The notes under the pieces are model-generated. The model did no database searches. It worked only from the letters and a program-made list of their open reading frames with translations, and was not told where the DNA came from. A stretch of DNA of 64,000 bases. It comes from Clavelina lepadiformis. Lineage: Eukaryota; Chordata; Ascidiacea; Aplousobranchia; Clavelinidae. Positions 1-12,713 of the stretch are shown piece by piece. How positions within the stretch are numbered: position 1 is the stretch's first letter; the number at the start of each line of letters is the position of its first letter. The stretch lies in contig NC_135248.1 of the NCBI RefSeq assembly GCF_947623445.1, forward strand, positions 11,231,820 through 11,295,819. Reading direction: 5' to 3'. A program made the translations under genes and the position numbers.

Positions 1-390
1 AATATAAATATAATTCTTATAAAAAAAGGATCCAGTTGCCCATGCCCACCCTAGATTTACATTCTTGCTCATCTAAAATCGAGAAGTTTTGTGCATTATA
101 AACCAGTCTAAGTCAAATATTTCTTTAGGAGACATGAGCCCCCTCAATGTTGTGCTCACCATAACCAGTTAGTTTGTATATACCATATATACCCTCACCA
201 TATATTGTTACGTCACATATTCTTACCTACAGTTGGTGCAAATCAATCATTTAAAATTATGCGGTCTGATAAATAGCAAAATACTGGTGTAAATATATTT
301 GTAAAATTACACATATATACGTCTGTAATATTTATTTCAATCTTTGGTGTACCCAAAATGTGTGTCAAACTAACCTTCGGTGTACGGATA

Positions 391-1018
391 TTGGAAAGTG
401 GCACCTGCACGCACAACATTTATCAACGGGCAAGAATCATCAAACATTTATATCTTCATGCTGATTTATAATAAATAAATAAAGAAAAACTGTTTGTGTA
501 AACGCTAATTTATAATAAATAAACAAATAAATGAGACTTCAGTGCATGTCGTCAAGCCAAAAATCTGTGTCTTTGCATACACAATTTCTTGTCAAAAACA
601 GCTGTAATTTCCAGTTGGGCAATGTACACATCACGCAGAATGCACTGTGGGCGATAGCCGGTTAAGTTGGAAAAAATGTAATCTACCTGAGGGCCAAAAA
701 CGGGGCATAGTAAAACCCGATCACACAGCCTAGCTGAAAGCTATGATAAATTTAACTAGCTTTGTTTAGCAATCCATTCCGACAGCTGATCTTGTCAATA
801 ACAATTCGCGGTAAATATATGAGCAATGGGCATAACATAAGAAATTTTTATTCAGCAACCTCGGAAAACCTAACCCATTCTTGAATGCGTTCGAGGACGC
901 AAATTTTGGCGTGCACTGAAGCCTCAACTCTTGTTTATTCATTAAAAATAGGCGTGAAGATAAAAAAGTATTGCTTGCACGTTGATGAATCTAGTGGGTA
1001 CATCTGCCACACTTTCCA
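391..1018. mobile_element. Fold-back MITE with long (~150 bp) terminal inverted repeats
   Basis: The left end (GGAAAGTGGCACCTGCACG from about 393) reappears in reverse complement at the right end (about 890-1018, ending CTGCCACACTTTCC). The match runs, with gaps, through an AATAAATAAA-rich stretch to a shared GACTTCAGTGCATG / GGCTTCAGTGCACG block. No coding capacity is seen between the arms, so this is a non-autonomous fold-back element. A shorter relative lies at 11696-11877. The superfamily cannot be assigned and no clean target-site duplication was found. Confidence 0.55.
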
Positions 1019-1641
1019 CCTATATAACTGTAAACAAGCACAAACTTAACGCATAGGGGATGCAGAGGCAAAATTTCGGTGTGCAAAGAAGCAGCTGGTG
1101 TGCATTGCATTTGCAACTTGTGGCCAAAGACTGCGCAACGTTTCTGCAGCCAGTGCAAGCAGGAATGCAAGTCTTTTCCGTTAGAAATCCGGAAAAAAAT
1201 CAGTGTTTCTCGATTTTTAAAACTAAGTTTGCAGTACAAATCGGAGCTAAATTTCAACACAGTTCAAGGGCTGTAGGCCTAGTCTGTTAGTGTGAATTTA
1301 TAACCTGAAAGTTATGGTGCTAACCTCGTTGTAGACTGATCAAACAAACAATACACTAACAAACAAAGAAGAAACGTTGGGAAGAAGCGGAAAATTTGGC
1401 TTCACAAGATAGTTTAAAATTAAATACTAGGGTTACAACTTTTATGTTAACTTGACAAAGAATGGAAAAATAGCTTTGAAAAAAATCAAACCTGCTGTTT
1501 TTTTTCAAAAGTAATAAATAAAAAATGACAGTCTTTTATAAACTGACAATATCATACGACCTTCAGGTCTTCAAATGCAACTCTGTTACGATTATGGGAA
1601 TTTCTCTTGTTATGTAAGTTCGACACTAGATATCTTATAAC

Positions 1642-2212
1642 TAGGGCGATTATTTTTTGACCTAAAAATCGAAAGTTTTTGACCTAAAAATTGCAAATTT
1701 TGACAAATTTTGACATTTTTTTTGACATATGAAGAACTCAAGTAGTTAAATTACGCATTATTGTACAAAAATTTAAAATTTATTGTAGTAAATAAGGGCA
1801 AAAATGTGAAGACAGACCTAGCCTAGTCTGAAAAAGGATATGAGCTAATTACAAATCACTGCCAAGAAAACTGCAAAAACGACATAACAAAAACTGTTTA
1901 ATACATTTGTCTAAACTAAAGATACATAAAGTTATTGAACTATCTAAAGCAAAACCGAAGCAAGAGCTGATTCACAATAAGTAGACAATGGGCCATTTAC
2001 AACAGTATAAAGTAGGCTACAAGGTGTACAATGTAAAATGACAAGTTCACCTACAGTGCAACTTCTAAGACACCACGAAAATGCAGTTTGTAAACAATTT
2101 TGAATTGGTAAAAAATTTTGACTTTGTAAACAATTTTGACATTTTTTGACCTAATGCTGTAAATTTGACAAATTTTTGACTTTTTTTGACAAGTCAAAAA
2201 ATAATCGCCCTA
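1642..2212. mobile_element. Non-autonomous hAT element (MITE), TSD CTTATAAC
   Basis: Perfect outer terminal inverted repeats TAGGGCGATTATTTTTTGAC at 1642 and its complement ending at 2212 are flanked by an exact 8-bp direct repeat CTTATAAC at 1634-1641 and 2213-2220. An 8-bp duplication is the hallmark of the hAT superfamily. The interior is AT-rich with sub-repeats of TTTTTGAC/TTTGACAAATT near both ends. No transposase was seen. The exact duplication and matching termini suggest a fairly young insertion. Confidence 0.85.
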
Positions 2213-2285
2213 CTTATAACCATAAATAATAATTATCGTAGGCCATCTGAAAAACTAACAACACCGAATTGAGAAATAAACACTA

Positions 2286-2436
2286 GAACGGTCGTCTCAG
2301 TAGACGGGTAGTTCGACCGCTGGACTCGCAATAAATGCGGCTCGTGTCCCGTGTTCAAGTGCGCTATACAGTTGTAATACCCTTGGGCAAGACATTAACA
2401 ACACACACACTCCTGTTCTGTGGACCTGGTTGACAG
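2286..2436 (+). mobile_element. tRNA-derived SINE
   Basis: A tRNA-like head carries an A-box-like segment (TAGTTCGACCGCTGGACTCG) and a B-box-like GTGTTCAAGTGC about 40 bases on. It is followed by the tail CCTTGGGCAAGACATTAAC, which resembles the conserved central and tail part of several deuterostome and fish SINE families. A related copy in the opposite orientation lies at 11077-11220. This is a retroposed element rather than a tRNA gene, because the acceptor stem cannot be formed and the non-tRNA tail is shared by both copies. Confidence 0.65.
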
Positions 2437-3189
2437 TTCTAAATTCGGAAAATATTACATAAATAATGAAAAAATAAAAAAGGGTGACAATCGGAACTTA
2501 CACAAAGCTTAGCTCGGTAATCGAGTATATTGGTAAAAAAACGCATCAAACCTTCAGAAAAAATCAAGAAGTAACGTTGAATTAATTTTAAAATGCTCTC
2601 GTAAGTGTTTGGGCTTAGACCATGTCCACAAAGATACTGCCGCGAACGTAACGTACGCTCGTTTGCAAGCGCGGCAACGTATAAGAGACAAAAATCTTTT
2701 CTCTTACGCCCATGCCGTCCAGCTTTTAAATGCATTTTGGCTTCTTTTTTAGATCTGTGATCTCGAGTGGGAGATATTACGCTTTCTCGCCAGCTTACGC
2801 TAGTTCAACCGCTTGCTCGGTTACGATAAACGCAAAACACGTTTGCGAAAATACTCTGTGTAGGCACAGCTTTAAGGTCTGCAAAAGAGTGAGTTTTGCT
2901 GAATATGTTGATCATTAGACTAGACAAACACTGGTACAATGGATAAGCAGAAAGACTTTAAAAGCATTAGTAAAAATATTTGCCAATCTAACAAAAATCT
3001 GGTAAGCTAAAATTCGTTGATAACGATGATAACGTAAGATGTGACAACTGATAAGAGTAGAGCAGACAATACTATATGGAAATTACCGACTAGGAATTCC
3101 AAAAAGCAATAAAGACTAATGATTATAAAACTGCTAATGACATGCGTGTGGTAAACTATAAAAATATGAAATCACTTTACACATTCTGG

Positions 3190-3345
3190 AATACATGCTA
3201 TTGCACATTACAATTTATATCATTACAGTAGGCTACATTGTGTTACCTAAGATAAGTCAGTAAATGAAGCCCTTTTCCGAGACTAAAGCCAGTATCTTGT
3301 GGTCAACTTCCCTGTAGCGGCTCACATTGCTCCAAACCCAGGAAC
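3190..3345. repeat. Dispersed repeat, copy 1 (second copy at 19945-20085)
   Basis: Both places share ATCATTACAGT, then AAAGCCAGTAT, then GTCAACTTC-C-GTAGCGGCT followed by ATTGC-CC, in the same order and spacing with moderate divergence. No terminal repeats or coding capacity were recognised, so the class is unknown. Confidence 0.4.
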
Positions 3346-4560
3346 ATACATGCGATCAAAGACCATAGAGACGCGTAATATGTAACGGGACTAAAATGGG
3401 ACATAATGATTATTTCATCGTACAGTACGTATGCTCCATAGAGTGAGATTCTTATGCAGGTATTGAATTTAAAATATTGGAGAGATAAAATGTGCGTCCA
3501 ATAACATTTTCATCAAGTAGGCCAATTGTTATGTTTTTAAGTTAGTGCTATGACACCGGTTGCAAGTTAAACCGAATATAGTAATCTTAATTTTATCTCT
3601 TTTCCTTTGATTAAGATAGTGGTGTAATTACACAATGCTATGACGGTAAAGTTTTTCAACATGACTTAGTAGGTTGTTGCCCATTAGTTGACCTGAAAAT
3701 AACTCCTTTTCTAACCTGATTCAGCAGGATAATCAGCCAATTTTGATTGTGATAAAGCTATCATAGCAAAAACAATACTCGCAATAAGTAAAATTCGAGA
3801 TTTTTTGTATGCAATTGCGATTCTTCTCATTGGAAACGCATAAATAACCTATCAACTATAAAAGAATAATCTCAGCACATGAGAGATAGCAGCGCGAAAA
3901 AAATAAATTTGCCAACGATTTTCATGTTTAAGTTAATTTGATTGTCTTGGCAGCAAAGACAAATGACAAAGCGTTGCAAGTCTTATTAAGCGGTTCGGAT
4001 TACTTCAGACTAAATGGGGGGCCTCAGTTAAACAAGTTAAGCAAGTCAAACTCAGTTAAGTTACAGCAAAGTTGTTTATTTTATCGCCTTTTCATTTCTG
4101 CCTCTTTCGTGTCTGCTCCTCCAATATAATTTGCATAGCCACTACTGGAATAGGAAAACAGAAATGATTTTGAAAGATTAAGGTAATTGATCACTTAACC
4201 AGCAAACTGGGCCTACTAAGTTTCGTTTCCAACATAGAATACAAATCATTATGCGTGAGAGATAATTGTGTGGCACTGACCGCTACACTTCCACAAACTT
4301 CATTTGATCTTAAGCCTATGTCTGTCATGTAAATACTCAACTTTCTCAAAGAAAGAAGTTTCGAGTCGATGAGAGATCGAATATTTGTTTGTGGGCGGCC
4401 TAAAACAATTTAATTCACGAAACAAACAAAACAGAACAAAGTTATTATTTAAGATTTCAATCTTTTCGATTTAGTTTTGAACTTGGATTATGTGAAGGGG
4501 TGCAGCCGAAAAGACCGTATATGCAGTATTGCTATTAATATAGTTATAGTTGAAGATGGA

Positions 4561-4746
4561 CTAAATATTTTCCGAAAAAGGCTTGCAAAGCGCTTGGACA
4601 TTCTCGACCCAAGAGCTCCTCGGAGACAATTCTGAGAAATGTTGATACGGGCTATAGTTGAACAACCAACATAATACAATTCCAAATACGGCGATTACAA
4701 TGAGAGCTAATAAAAATCCATTTATCACGAAATACACAAAGCCAAG
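4561..4746 (-). other. Possible orphan terminal exon with one membrane segment (unidentified)
   Basis: Reading the minus strand from an AG at 4747-4748, an open frame of 61 codons runs to a TAG at 4561-4563. It contains a hydrophobic stretch (FLLALIVIAVFGIVLCWLF) followed by a polar tail ending KPFSENI. Neighbouring bases up to about 5010 also look mildly coding, but in other frames. No homology is recognised and no upstream exon can be assigned, so this may be chance, an old element or a decayed gene. Confidence 0.2.
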
Positions 4747-5096
4747 CTTGGTAATCGTGAGGTTTCAATAAAAATTCGAAACCATTGTTTAAGTCGTGTA
4801 AAGACTTTCATCGGATTAAAAGTAAAGGTTCCGATATCTACAGGTGTATTGTGCCAAAGTTCACCAAGTCTGTTTTGAGTAACTTGATCCCTATGTGGTA
4901 AGCATATACAAAAGTTTGACTAACGGTTGCTAGCCTTCGTTTTCCAAATACAAAACCTGTGTCTTTGGGCAGTTGAAGCTTTACTATAATCACCGTAGGT
5001 TTAACGTTTTTGGAGAAAAATAAAGTTATTGTTTACTCAGAAAAGTTTAATGCACCTTTTCCCTTCAACTGGCTGAAATAATTGTATCAAGGAACA

Positions 5097-7802
5097 ATGG
5101 TGAAGCGTAGGTGCAGGTTTAACCCGTACTGTGGGAAATACTGGCGGCAGGTTATTATAGTAACTCTCGCTTTGTTATCAATCTCTGCTCGGTTGATGTT
5201 GCATTTTTTAAATACGGAACCAGCGTATCTTCATACCAAAGAACATGTGAAGTAAGTATAGCTTTGTACATATACATGCTTCTTAGCAAAATGTGACTAT
5301 TTACCGGTTGCTTTGGTAAGAGAGACCAGAGTTTGTTAATTTTAACGGGGACATGATGTAACTTTTTCCGTACTTTATAAAAAACTTCTTTTTCCCAAAA
5401 AAAGTAACGTTAATCTGTGGCAGTACTCGAAATTTTAGAACATGTTCAGCCTACCCATATACCCAGATTTTGGCAGTAAGATTTTAGAGGCATAGATGCA
5501 AGAGTAGACTAAATTTCAGTCTTTTTCGTTTACTAAATGATCTGTGATCACAAATCTAACTAGATGCAAAATTTTTTGTTGTTGAATTATTTGTCAGACG
5601 TAGTTATTATATAATGACAATAGAAGTTGATAAGCAAGTTTTAACAGTTTAGCGAATGAAGATTGTACAGCAAGGGTTGATCTTTGCAAATGTTGATTGC
5701 TAACGTTGCTTGGTCTGCCGACACTCTGGAACACACTTTTACTTGCTAAGATTGTGGCCCAGATCTACTAATGCACTTGGCTCAACAACAAACAAACCTA
5801 CATTTACATGCTTAACCCTATATTTTCTTCTCTTTTCATTGATAATTGTTTTGACAATTTTGTTGTACGGTATGTTTGGGCTCAAAAATTACTTGTATAG
5901 GCCTATAGGTTGTTGTAATATTTTCAAACTGCTTGTTGCTAATGTTAATAACAGTGTCGCATTTTACCCCGATATAACTTAGTTGTCAAAACTTGCCTCT
6001 CGGTGTTGGGTTCAGTTACAACAACAAAATTTGAATTTTTGTTATTATTTTATGCTAACACAAGGAAAATAAAGCAAAATTAGCTATTTCTAAAATAAAT
6101 AGCAAAAATACTACTTCTATAAAACAGATTTTGTATATATTTTGACAACACAAGCTTGAAAATGCAATTAAGCCGATATCTAAAATGCGTCACACTATAG
6201 CCTATATAGCCTACATGAATCGATCTCTCCTATAAAAGCTGCTGAAGGAACGCCTCAAATTTTTTTAAAAGCAAAAAAAAACGTAACAAAAAACGGGCAA
6301 ATAGTTTGCTATTATCGTTTTACCGGTTTATATTTGACAAAAAAATCAGTGACGGACGTTATTGGAACAAGCACCGCACCACAAACCCTCAAAAACAAAA
6401 AGTGGGGTGCACTGTATAACAAAAAATATTAGAAACCGTCATAGCAAAGTGTTTATTACTTCCTCCAACTCTTTCTTAATGAAATGCATTTACTTAGAGC
6501 TACCGCAAGTCATATGTTTCCTCAAGACAATCAACTGAAAAGGAAGACGAACGAGAAGTAAGTCTGCTAGTATGTATGATGCATCTTCCTTGTTTCTACT
6601 GGAGACACTCTGTGCCATTACAGCGTTCTTTTATTTTACAGTAACAAAACCTACCTTTTGTTTTGGACACGCCCTTGGAATGTGATTACCGAGAGTCCCA
6701 AAGAAGGGACAGTTGTTGACGACTGCGTTTACACGTACAACCGCAGTAAACTGATGGACGCTCCTGCAGTTATATTTCATTACAGTAGTCTTAGAAAGGA
6801 GCCCATGCCTTGGACACATTACAGGTGAAAATTAGTTCGATGTGTAGTTTCACTTTATCCTGTTGTTAAGAATTTGTGCTCTGTGATACCATTTTAGGGA
6901 TCAGAAACAGGTTTTCGTGTTTTGGAGTAAAGAGTCCCCGTCTCATATTTACAATGACGAAAACGCCGCTCCGTTTTTTCCAAAATTTGATAGAGGATTC
7001 ATCAACTGGACTTGGACATATCGCGCCGATTCCGATATTTATGGCCCTTACCTGAAAAAGGCCTGGTTTGAGAGTCGTCTGAAAAGTGGAAGTGCAGTGG
7101 TTGATGAGATAGTTGCAAAAAAGAACAGACTTGGGGTAATGCAAAGTTAGAAAGTGTTAGTCGTAATTTTTATAATGCTGTTGTCTACATTTTGTGCTTT
7201 TGCTAAACGATTTGGTTTTCGAATTTGTTTTTCAGCTGTGGCTTGTGAGCAATTGTGGATTAATTAGAGGCTCAAAGATGCGAATGAATTATATGAAACA
7301 ACTTCTTGAAGCCGGGTTGCAAGTTGATTGCTTTGGACGTTGCTTTAAGGAAAATTCGCAGTCAAACGCTACCCGCTTCTTCTATAAATTCTATTTTTCT
7401 TTTGAAAACGCCCAGTATTGCAAAGATTACGTCACTGAAAAATTCTGGCATAATGCAATATACTCAGATCGAGTGCCGGTTGTTTGGGGACCTTCTAAAG
7501 AAGATATAACCGCTTTGGCACCGGAGGGTTCCTTTATTCACGTTGATGACTTTGAATCTCCCTCAAGTCTAGCTGAATATCTGATGTATTTAGACTCAAA
7601 TGACACTGCGTATCGGGAATACTTTCGGTGGAGAGAGGAACCAACCAGTAAGAAAAACCAGGAACTTCTTCGCAAATTTGATGACATCAATGACGTCGGT
7701 TTATGTAAAAAGGTTCTTTCAAATTTCGAGCCGGCAGTAGTTGAATCAGTGAGCAATTTTATGTTTGAAAAAGAAAGCCACAAGGAATGTTTACAAAACT
7801 AG
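5097..7802 (+). CDS. Alpha-1,3-fucosyltransferase (GT10 family), type II Golgi membrane protein
   Basis: Transfers L-fucose from GDP-fucose onto N-acetylglucosamine of glycoproteins or glycolipids in the Golgi lumen (family knowledge). Five phase-consistent exons: 5097-5251, 6498-6557, 6642-6824, 6898-7135 and 7236-7802, encoding 400 aa. Residues 1-17 are a short basic cytoplasmic tail, followed by a signal anchor (VIIVTLALLSISARLML). The catalytic part shows LLFWTRPWNVI, DAPAVIFHYSSL, FINWTWTYRADSDI and VSNC. Near residues 262-280 it has the alpha-1,3-FUT donor-site motif FYFSFENAQYCKDYVTEKFW, followed by RVPVVWGP. Length and domain order match animal FUT enzymes, and nothing suggests decay. 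The first Met is chosen because it gives the expected type II topology. A polyadenylation signal AATAAA sits at 7921. Acceptor specificity and the exact vertebrate counterpart cannot be read from the sequence. Confidence 0.93.
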
Positions 7803-7920
7803 ATAAATGTCATCTTTGATTCAATGCTGATCGGAAAATTTACGGCTTTCGTGTTTCCTGCAAATCTACACTGAAAAGAAGTGATATGTTGTCTTGTATA
7901 ATCTATAGGCCTAAGTTTAT

Positions 7921-7926
7921 AATAAA
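7921..7926 (+). terminator. Polyadenylation signal of the fucosyltransferase gene
   Basis: A canonical AATAAA lies about 120 bases after the stop codon at 7800-7802. A second AATAAA follows at about 7934. Confidence 0.6.
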
Positions 7927-9734
7927 TACGTGTAATAAAAAATACTGTACCAGCTATTCAAGCAAGCGTGTATGGGTATAGGCAACAGCATATAGCTATA
8001 GTTTTGAAAATTTTTATAAATTAAATAGCTTATAATTCTTGACTAGACTTCTGAAACTTGACTAGACTTAGGTATGACGTCACGCCCTAACAAAGTGAAC
8101 TTGTTTAACCAAAAGCGCATAATTATATTATCAGCTATATATCAAATAATTCACATTTATAACGAAAATCCAACGCGTCCACAAAGTTCATTGAAACGAC
8201 TTTTTAACAGCTTTATGGTACTTTACGTTAGCCTGTTACGCACTTAATAGCATAGTTTTGTGGAAACAGTTTTACCAGTACTTAGTTAACTAATAACGGT
8301 AGAAAAATTTTGTTTGCTTTTTCGAAATCAGCTTATTTTTTTTCTTAACGAAATAGGTTGAAAACGACTTCAGTTCTCCTTTAAGTAGACGTTTTTCGCC
8401 ACGAATATTGATCAACAGCCCTAGTGCATCGATTAATTATAAACTCAGTGATTTGCGGGTGCAAAAAATCTCCTAATAGCCTAAACGATCACAATTGTTT
8501 GTTTGTAATTAAAGACACAGTTGGAACAATCACCGTTTATGACGTTTCCAAACGGTCCGTTTTTATCCCATCGCGGACGGACGCAATGTAAAGCTAGGAA
8601 CTGTGCATTCATTGGTTGTCGACGTTTATAGGAAATCTTGGTAATAATGCATTTATAGCACCATAAAGCATAACACAGCGTTGTTCCTTGTCAGTAATCA
8701 GCAGTACGGGCTTGTCATGCCTCATTCTTGTGGTTGAATTTCCCATCACCAACAGTAAAGAACGTTATTTATCGCTGTGTGTATTGCTATTTATTTGGTC
8801 CCGGTCCAGTGTAGTAAAGCAATACTAGCTTCTTTTGTTATTTTATAACATTTCTAATCAAGACAGCGTCGGCAAGTCAACTCAACGGAAATGATGATGA
8901 GTTAAGGCTAGGCTACTTCGATAAAACCCATTCACACAAAATCTTCAATTTCCACACATGATTTTAAACGCAACATCAAGCAACGTTATTGAATCAAAAA
9001 GAAAAAATTCTTCAGCCCAGAAGCAGTGCGGCGGCACCACACTACAAAAAATAATTTCGTGTTACATCTACAAAACATTTGCCGACCTCTGCTGTGCGCT
9101 CACAATAACTATTGACCATTTATTTGTAATTAATTAAATTATTGAACCGGGCCAAAAGGCCATTTTCGTTCAGTAATTAATTTATTATTAGTAACAAAAA
9201 ATCATCCAATGTTGGAAATCATTTCATCATAATACTTATCGAGTGTCTAAAGAAAAAAAATATTATTTTCACATCGCTATCATTTACGATAAAATGTTTA
9301 ATTGTTTTGATAAACACAGATCATATCATTTATTTTTCACCACTAACTGTGCGGAGAAAAAATTGCAATGCCAGCCGTCATACTTATAGCACAATAAGGA
9401 GAATGTCCCGCGAAAAATAAATGAACAGGGAAAAGTGGTTAAGCCCCAAGAGCTTAAAACATGCAAGATGGCAATTGTGCTATAAGATGGTAGGTTAGCA
9501 TAGCCACCAAACCCCACGACCAGAATATTAAGTAATATAATGATTTTGGTAAATGGTCCGACGTGCATGACGCACGCACGTCCATTTCATTTATTTTTTG
9601 TCGAAATTCGTCCAGCGACAGCATTGGAAAAGGATCTAAAAATATCCTTAACAACGTACAGTTACAATAATGGCATTGCGCCACCAAATCCTCACTATTG
9701 TGGAAATACTGTACATACGGTAACCCTAGGCCTA

Positions 9735-10820
9735 CCATACGTCCTCTTCTAGGAGGATTTGTCCTCTTTTCTCAAGGAAAGTGAATGGTCCTCCGAGGAC
9801 GCTCAAAAATGCCCAAATGTCCTCTTTTTTCGCATTTCGAGTTAGTTGCTTATACTTTCAACAAGAATTTTAGGCGAGACGTTGTATTTATTTCCAAAAC
9901 ATTAGGCCTACTGTAGCCATGAAACATGTTGAATTGCTGTTTGAAAAAAGGTTTTCCAACAAATTGCCCTACCAGCCCTACTTTCTTGATCTTGTTAAAA
10001 ATCGTGCAATTTTACTTTAGAATTATGGCCCATAATGCAAATGTTGAACGCATTTTTTCTTTGATGCAGCCACAATGGTGCAAAGAAAAAGACAGTCTAA
10101 TAGTTGGATCAGTTTCGAGCATCTTGACGGTTGTAACTTATATAATTTCAATGATTTTTAGTGTAAACTATTTCACGATCTCGTTAAAAGTGATTATTCC
10201 TTATTGGCAAAAGTTAAGGGAACCGCAAAGTTTTCATGGACTGAATCCGAAAAATAAATTGATTTGTTGTTTTTTTGTCTGTTTTTGGAACTTTTGCCTC
10301 CAACTACCAAGGAAATGTATAAAACAGGGGTTTGCAAACTTGTTCAATGAAAGAGTCGCTTGCGGAAAACTATAAACACCAGCGAGCCGCAAAAGTAGTA
10401 ATGATTGTCAATTTGGTTATTATATTATTAGTAGTCATTTTGGGATATTACTTTTCAGCTAGAAGACCCATAAAAAACATGTCAGCGAGGCGCACTTTGA
10501 CCACCTTTGCCATTGAGTATAGAATCTATATCTGAAAACAATTTCGGATTCTATATCTAGTGTTACGTCATAAACAAAATGCTGGCCTAAATGAAGAAAA
10601 AAATAGACAGAAACGTTCATAAACGGTACTCTTGGTAGCCTTTACAGTTTTTTTGGAATTTTGCGATTCGACTAGAAGAGCCACAAAAAACATGCTGGCG
10701 AGCCGAAGTTTGGCTACCCCTGGTATAAAACATCATCAAACTCAAACGTAACAATTTATTCTACTTTCGTTTTACTTGCCGGCAAAAAAAATGTCCTCTT
10801 TTTGGGTGTTGAAAATATGG
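9735..10820 (+). mobile_element. Degenerate hAT transposon with transposase remnant, TSD TAGGCCTA
   Basis: The ends CCATA...TATGG are flanked by an 8-bp TAGGCCTA at 9727-9734 and 10821-10828. Sub-terminal GTCCTCTTTT blocks lie near both ends. In the interior, plus-strand codons at about 10018-10110 read MAHNANVERIFSLMQPQWCK, which matches the C-terminal dimerisation region of hAT transposases (N-x-x-VER-FSLM...QW). Only this tail is recognisable, so the element is an internally deleted relic. A second hAT element is inserted at 10325-10722. The duplicated octamer is itself a palindrome common in this window, so the boundary is slightly less certain. Confidence 0.7.
10325..10722. mobile_element. 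Non-autonomous hAT element nested in an older hAT, TSD GTATAAAA
   Basis: Termini CAGGGGTTTGCAAACT and AGTTTGGCTACCCCTG are imperfect inverted repeats of the classic hAT CAGGGG type. They are flanked by the exact 8-bp repeat GTATAAAA at 10317-10324 and 10723-10730. The interior contains two copies of a segment reading roughly AGAAGA-CCA-AAAAAACATG-C-GCGAG. No open reading frame of note is present. It inserted into the element at 9735-10820 and is therefore younger than that element. Confidence 0.85.
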
Positions 10821-11076
10821 TAGGCCTAGGTAACCCACACCACATTACTGAAGATAGGAAAAAATCGTATACGTTCAAAAGTATTTTTCATGGTTTCTCA
10901 TTAAAACATACTGATAGTAAATTAAACCTAACCTAAATATAAAACCGACTTAACATGATTATTTCTCATCGCTGCAGACCCTGTTACCGACCGAGCCTTT
11001 GTACAAGTTCCGCCGTTATCAACTTTTTCTTTTCATATTGTTTTTTCTTTTTACATAACATTGCCCGAATTTATAA

Positions 11077-11220
11077 CTGTCCGTCAGGTCCACTGAATGT
11101 AATATTGTAATGACTTGATCAAGGCATCACAAAGGTTTGCAAGCACTGGGTATCGAACGCGGAACGCAAGCCACGTTTTTGCAAGACCAACGTTTGAACT
11201 ACTCGATTTCCGAGCCGACT
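11077..11220 (-). mobile_element. tRNA-derived SINE, inverted relative to the copy at 2286
   Basis: Read on the minus strand: A-box-like TAGTTCAAACGTTGGTCTTG, a good B-box GCGTTCGATACCC, then a tail CCTTGATCAAGTCATTAC and GTGGACCTGACGGACAG. The tail parallels that of the SINE at 2286-2436 (CCTTGGGCAAGACATTAAC ... GTGGACCTGGTTGACAG), placing both in one family. Confidence 0.65.
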
Positions 11221-11695
11221 TAACGGTGAAATGGAAGCCGGGTCGTAACCGAATGACAGGTTGCTTTTGTGGAATAGCACCGTGCTATTGCTTGCTGCTC
11301 AGTGAATGATGGGCTGCTGCTGCTGGTGACTTGTGTCGAGGCCTCATTTCTCAAAGTATAAGAAAAAGATCTTGTATGGAGCCTAACTCAAAGTTAAAGT
11401 TACGAAAGTTATTTACTTCCACCACTTGCACTTGATTTATTTATTTATTTATTGAAAACGAATAATTTACTTTTAGCTTCAGCTCAGGTAAGCAGCCTAG
11501 CCTAGTGTAATTTAGTTCAAAACAAGTTCACGCGTTGATAAATTGAGGAATTTTCTGTAAAATTTGTAGTTAGACTTAGGCTACGAAACTAAAAGGCCAA
11601 ATTACTATAAGTTTAAATCCAAATTTACAAAACGTGGGTGTATGATAACTAACTATGTCAGCTTAACACTGCAACATGTATAAATAAGCCAGACT

Positions 11696-11877
11696 GGAAA
11701 GTACGGCAGTATTCGATGAGAAATGACACGTGCAAAGACGCAACTTTTGGCCTAATGGCGTGCACAAAAGTCTCAATTTTTAGTTTGTTTATTATAAATC
11801 GGCTTAAAAATAAAAAAATTCATTGTGCACGTTAATGAATCCCGTGCGTTCACTGACACACTTTCCATTATGGAAAA
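11696..11877. mobile_element. Short fold-back MITE related to the element at 391-1018
   Basis: It starts GGAAAGTACGGCAG and ends CTGACACACTTTCC. Between lies a block (ACGCAACTTTTGGCCTAATG, GCGTGCAC, AGTCTCAATTTTTAG) that aligns with 895-1018 of the larger element. It appears to be an internally shortened member of the same family. Confidence 0.45.
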
Positions 11878-12479
11878 TAAGTAAAAAAAATCGGGAAAAA
11901 ACATGACTGTATTGGAGCTTAGGAGCTTAGCGTTGTAGATAGATGTTACCAAATACAATTTGGATAGTTCTGGAGTTGACTAAGTCCAACAGGAGAATAC
12001 CAATCAACCAAATTACAGTAAAATCCACTTTTGACCCTGGATAATGTGACCACCCATTTTATTTGACCGTTTTGATACAGTTCCTAGTTTGCCATATAAA
12101 ATTCTCCATTTACTATGGCCAATCTTTCGATGTTATGATCACTTTTTCCGTCTCGTTAAATTTTTCTCTTCAATTTTTGTGTTAAGTTTTCAACGTGACA
12201 GTGGCAATTGTGCCACATGTATTCTCAATTCACTTACTGACGTTGTTAATGAATAATAATTCTGTTAATGAATAACTAAAGAATAAAATAAATATAATAT
12301 AAAAATAATAAAGAATTGAGGAATGCATAACTCCATAGATCATAAATTTCTTTTCATTCGTAAAAGAAGTACTATAAACCTTGTTTATTGTGCATTGAAA
12401 TCTTAAGAAGTTACTAGCTGTCTGCTCAATTTTAAGGTTTGTCAGTTAAGCTACATTCATCATCAATGTTGCTAAAATA

Positions 12480-12565
12480 TCTGGATTGTCTGTGATATAT
12501 GATATGTGATATATGATTTGTGTTTGCTTTTATAATAAGTATATGATATAATATATGATATCACT
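12480..12565. repeat. Simple repeat, ATATGATAT-rich
   Basis: Degenerate tandem ATATGATATGTG/ATATGATAT units in the 5' flank of the CDP-diacylglycerol synthase gene. No function is seen. Confidence 0.6.
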
Positions 12566-12713
12566 CATTTTATTAGGTCATTAGAAACTAGACATTCCTT
12601 ATACCTATGTGTGTGTATATGTGACCTCTGTCACCTGTTTGCAGTCTTTAACCTGTTGTGGAACTATATTTTAATACCGAAGCCAAAAACCTGATTAAAG
12701 GTTGTAGTTTTCA

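Noticed and set aside
7194-7235. Upstream ATG giving a longer last-exon protein for the fucosyltransferase
   Set aside because: These bases are intron: a TTTTTCAG acceptor at 7235 continues the frame from exon 4 directly into the conserved LWLVSNC.
11077-11220. tRNA gene suggested by a good B box (GTTCGATACCC)
   Set aside because: The acceptor and anticodon stems cannot be formed and the tail matches the SINE at 2286-2436.
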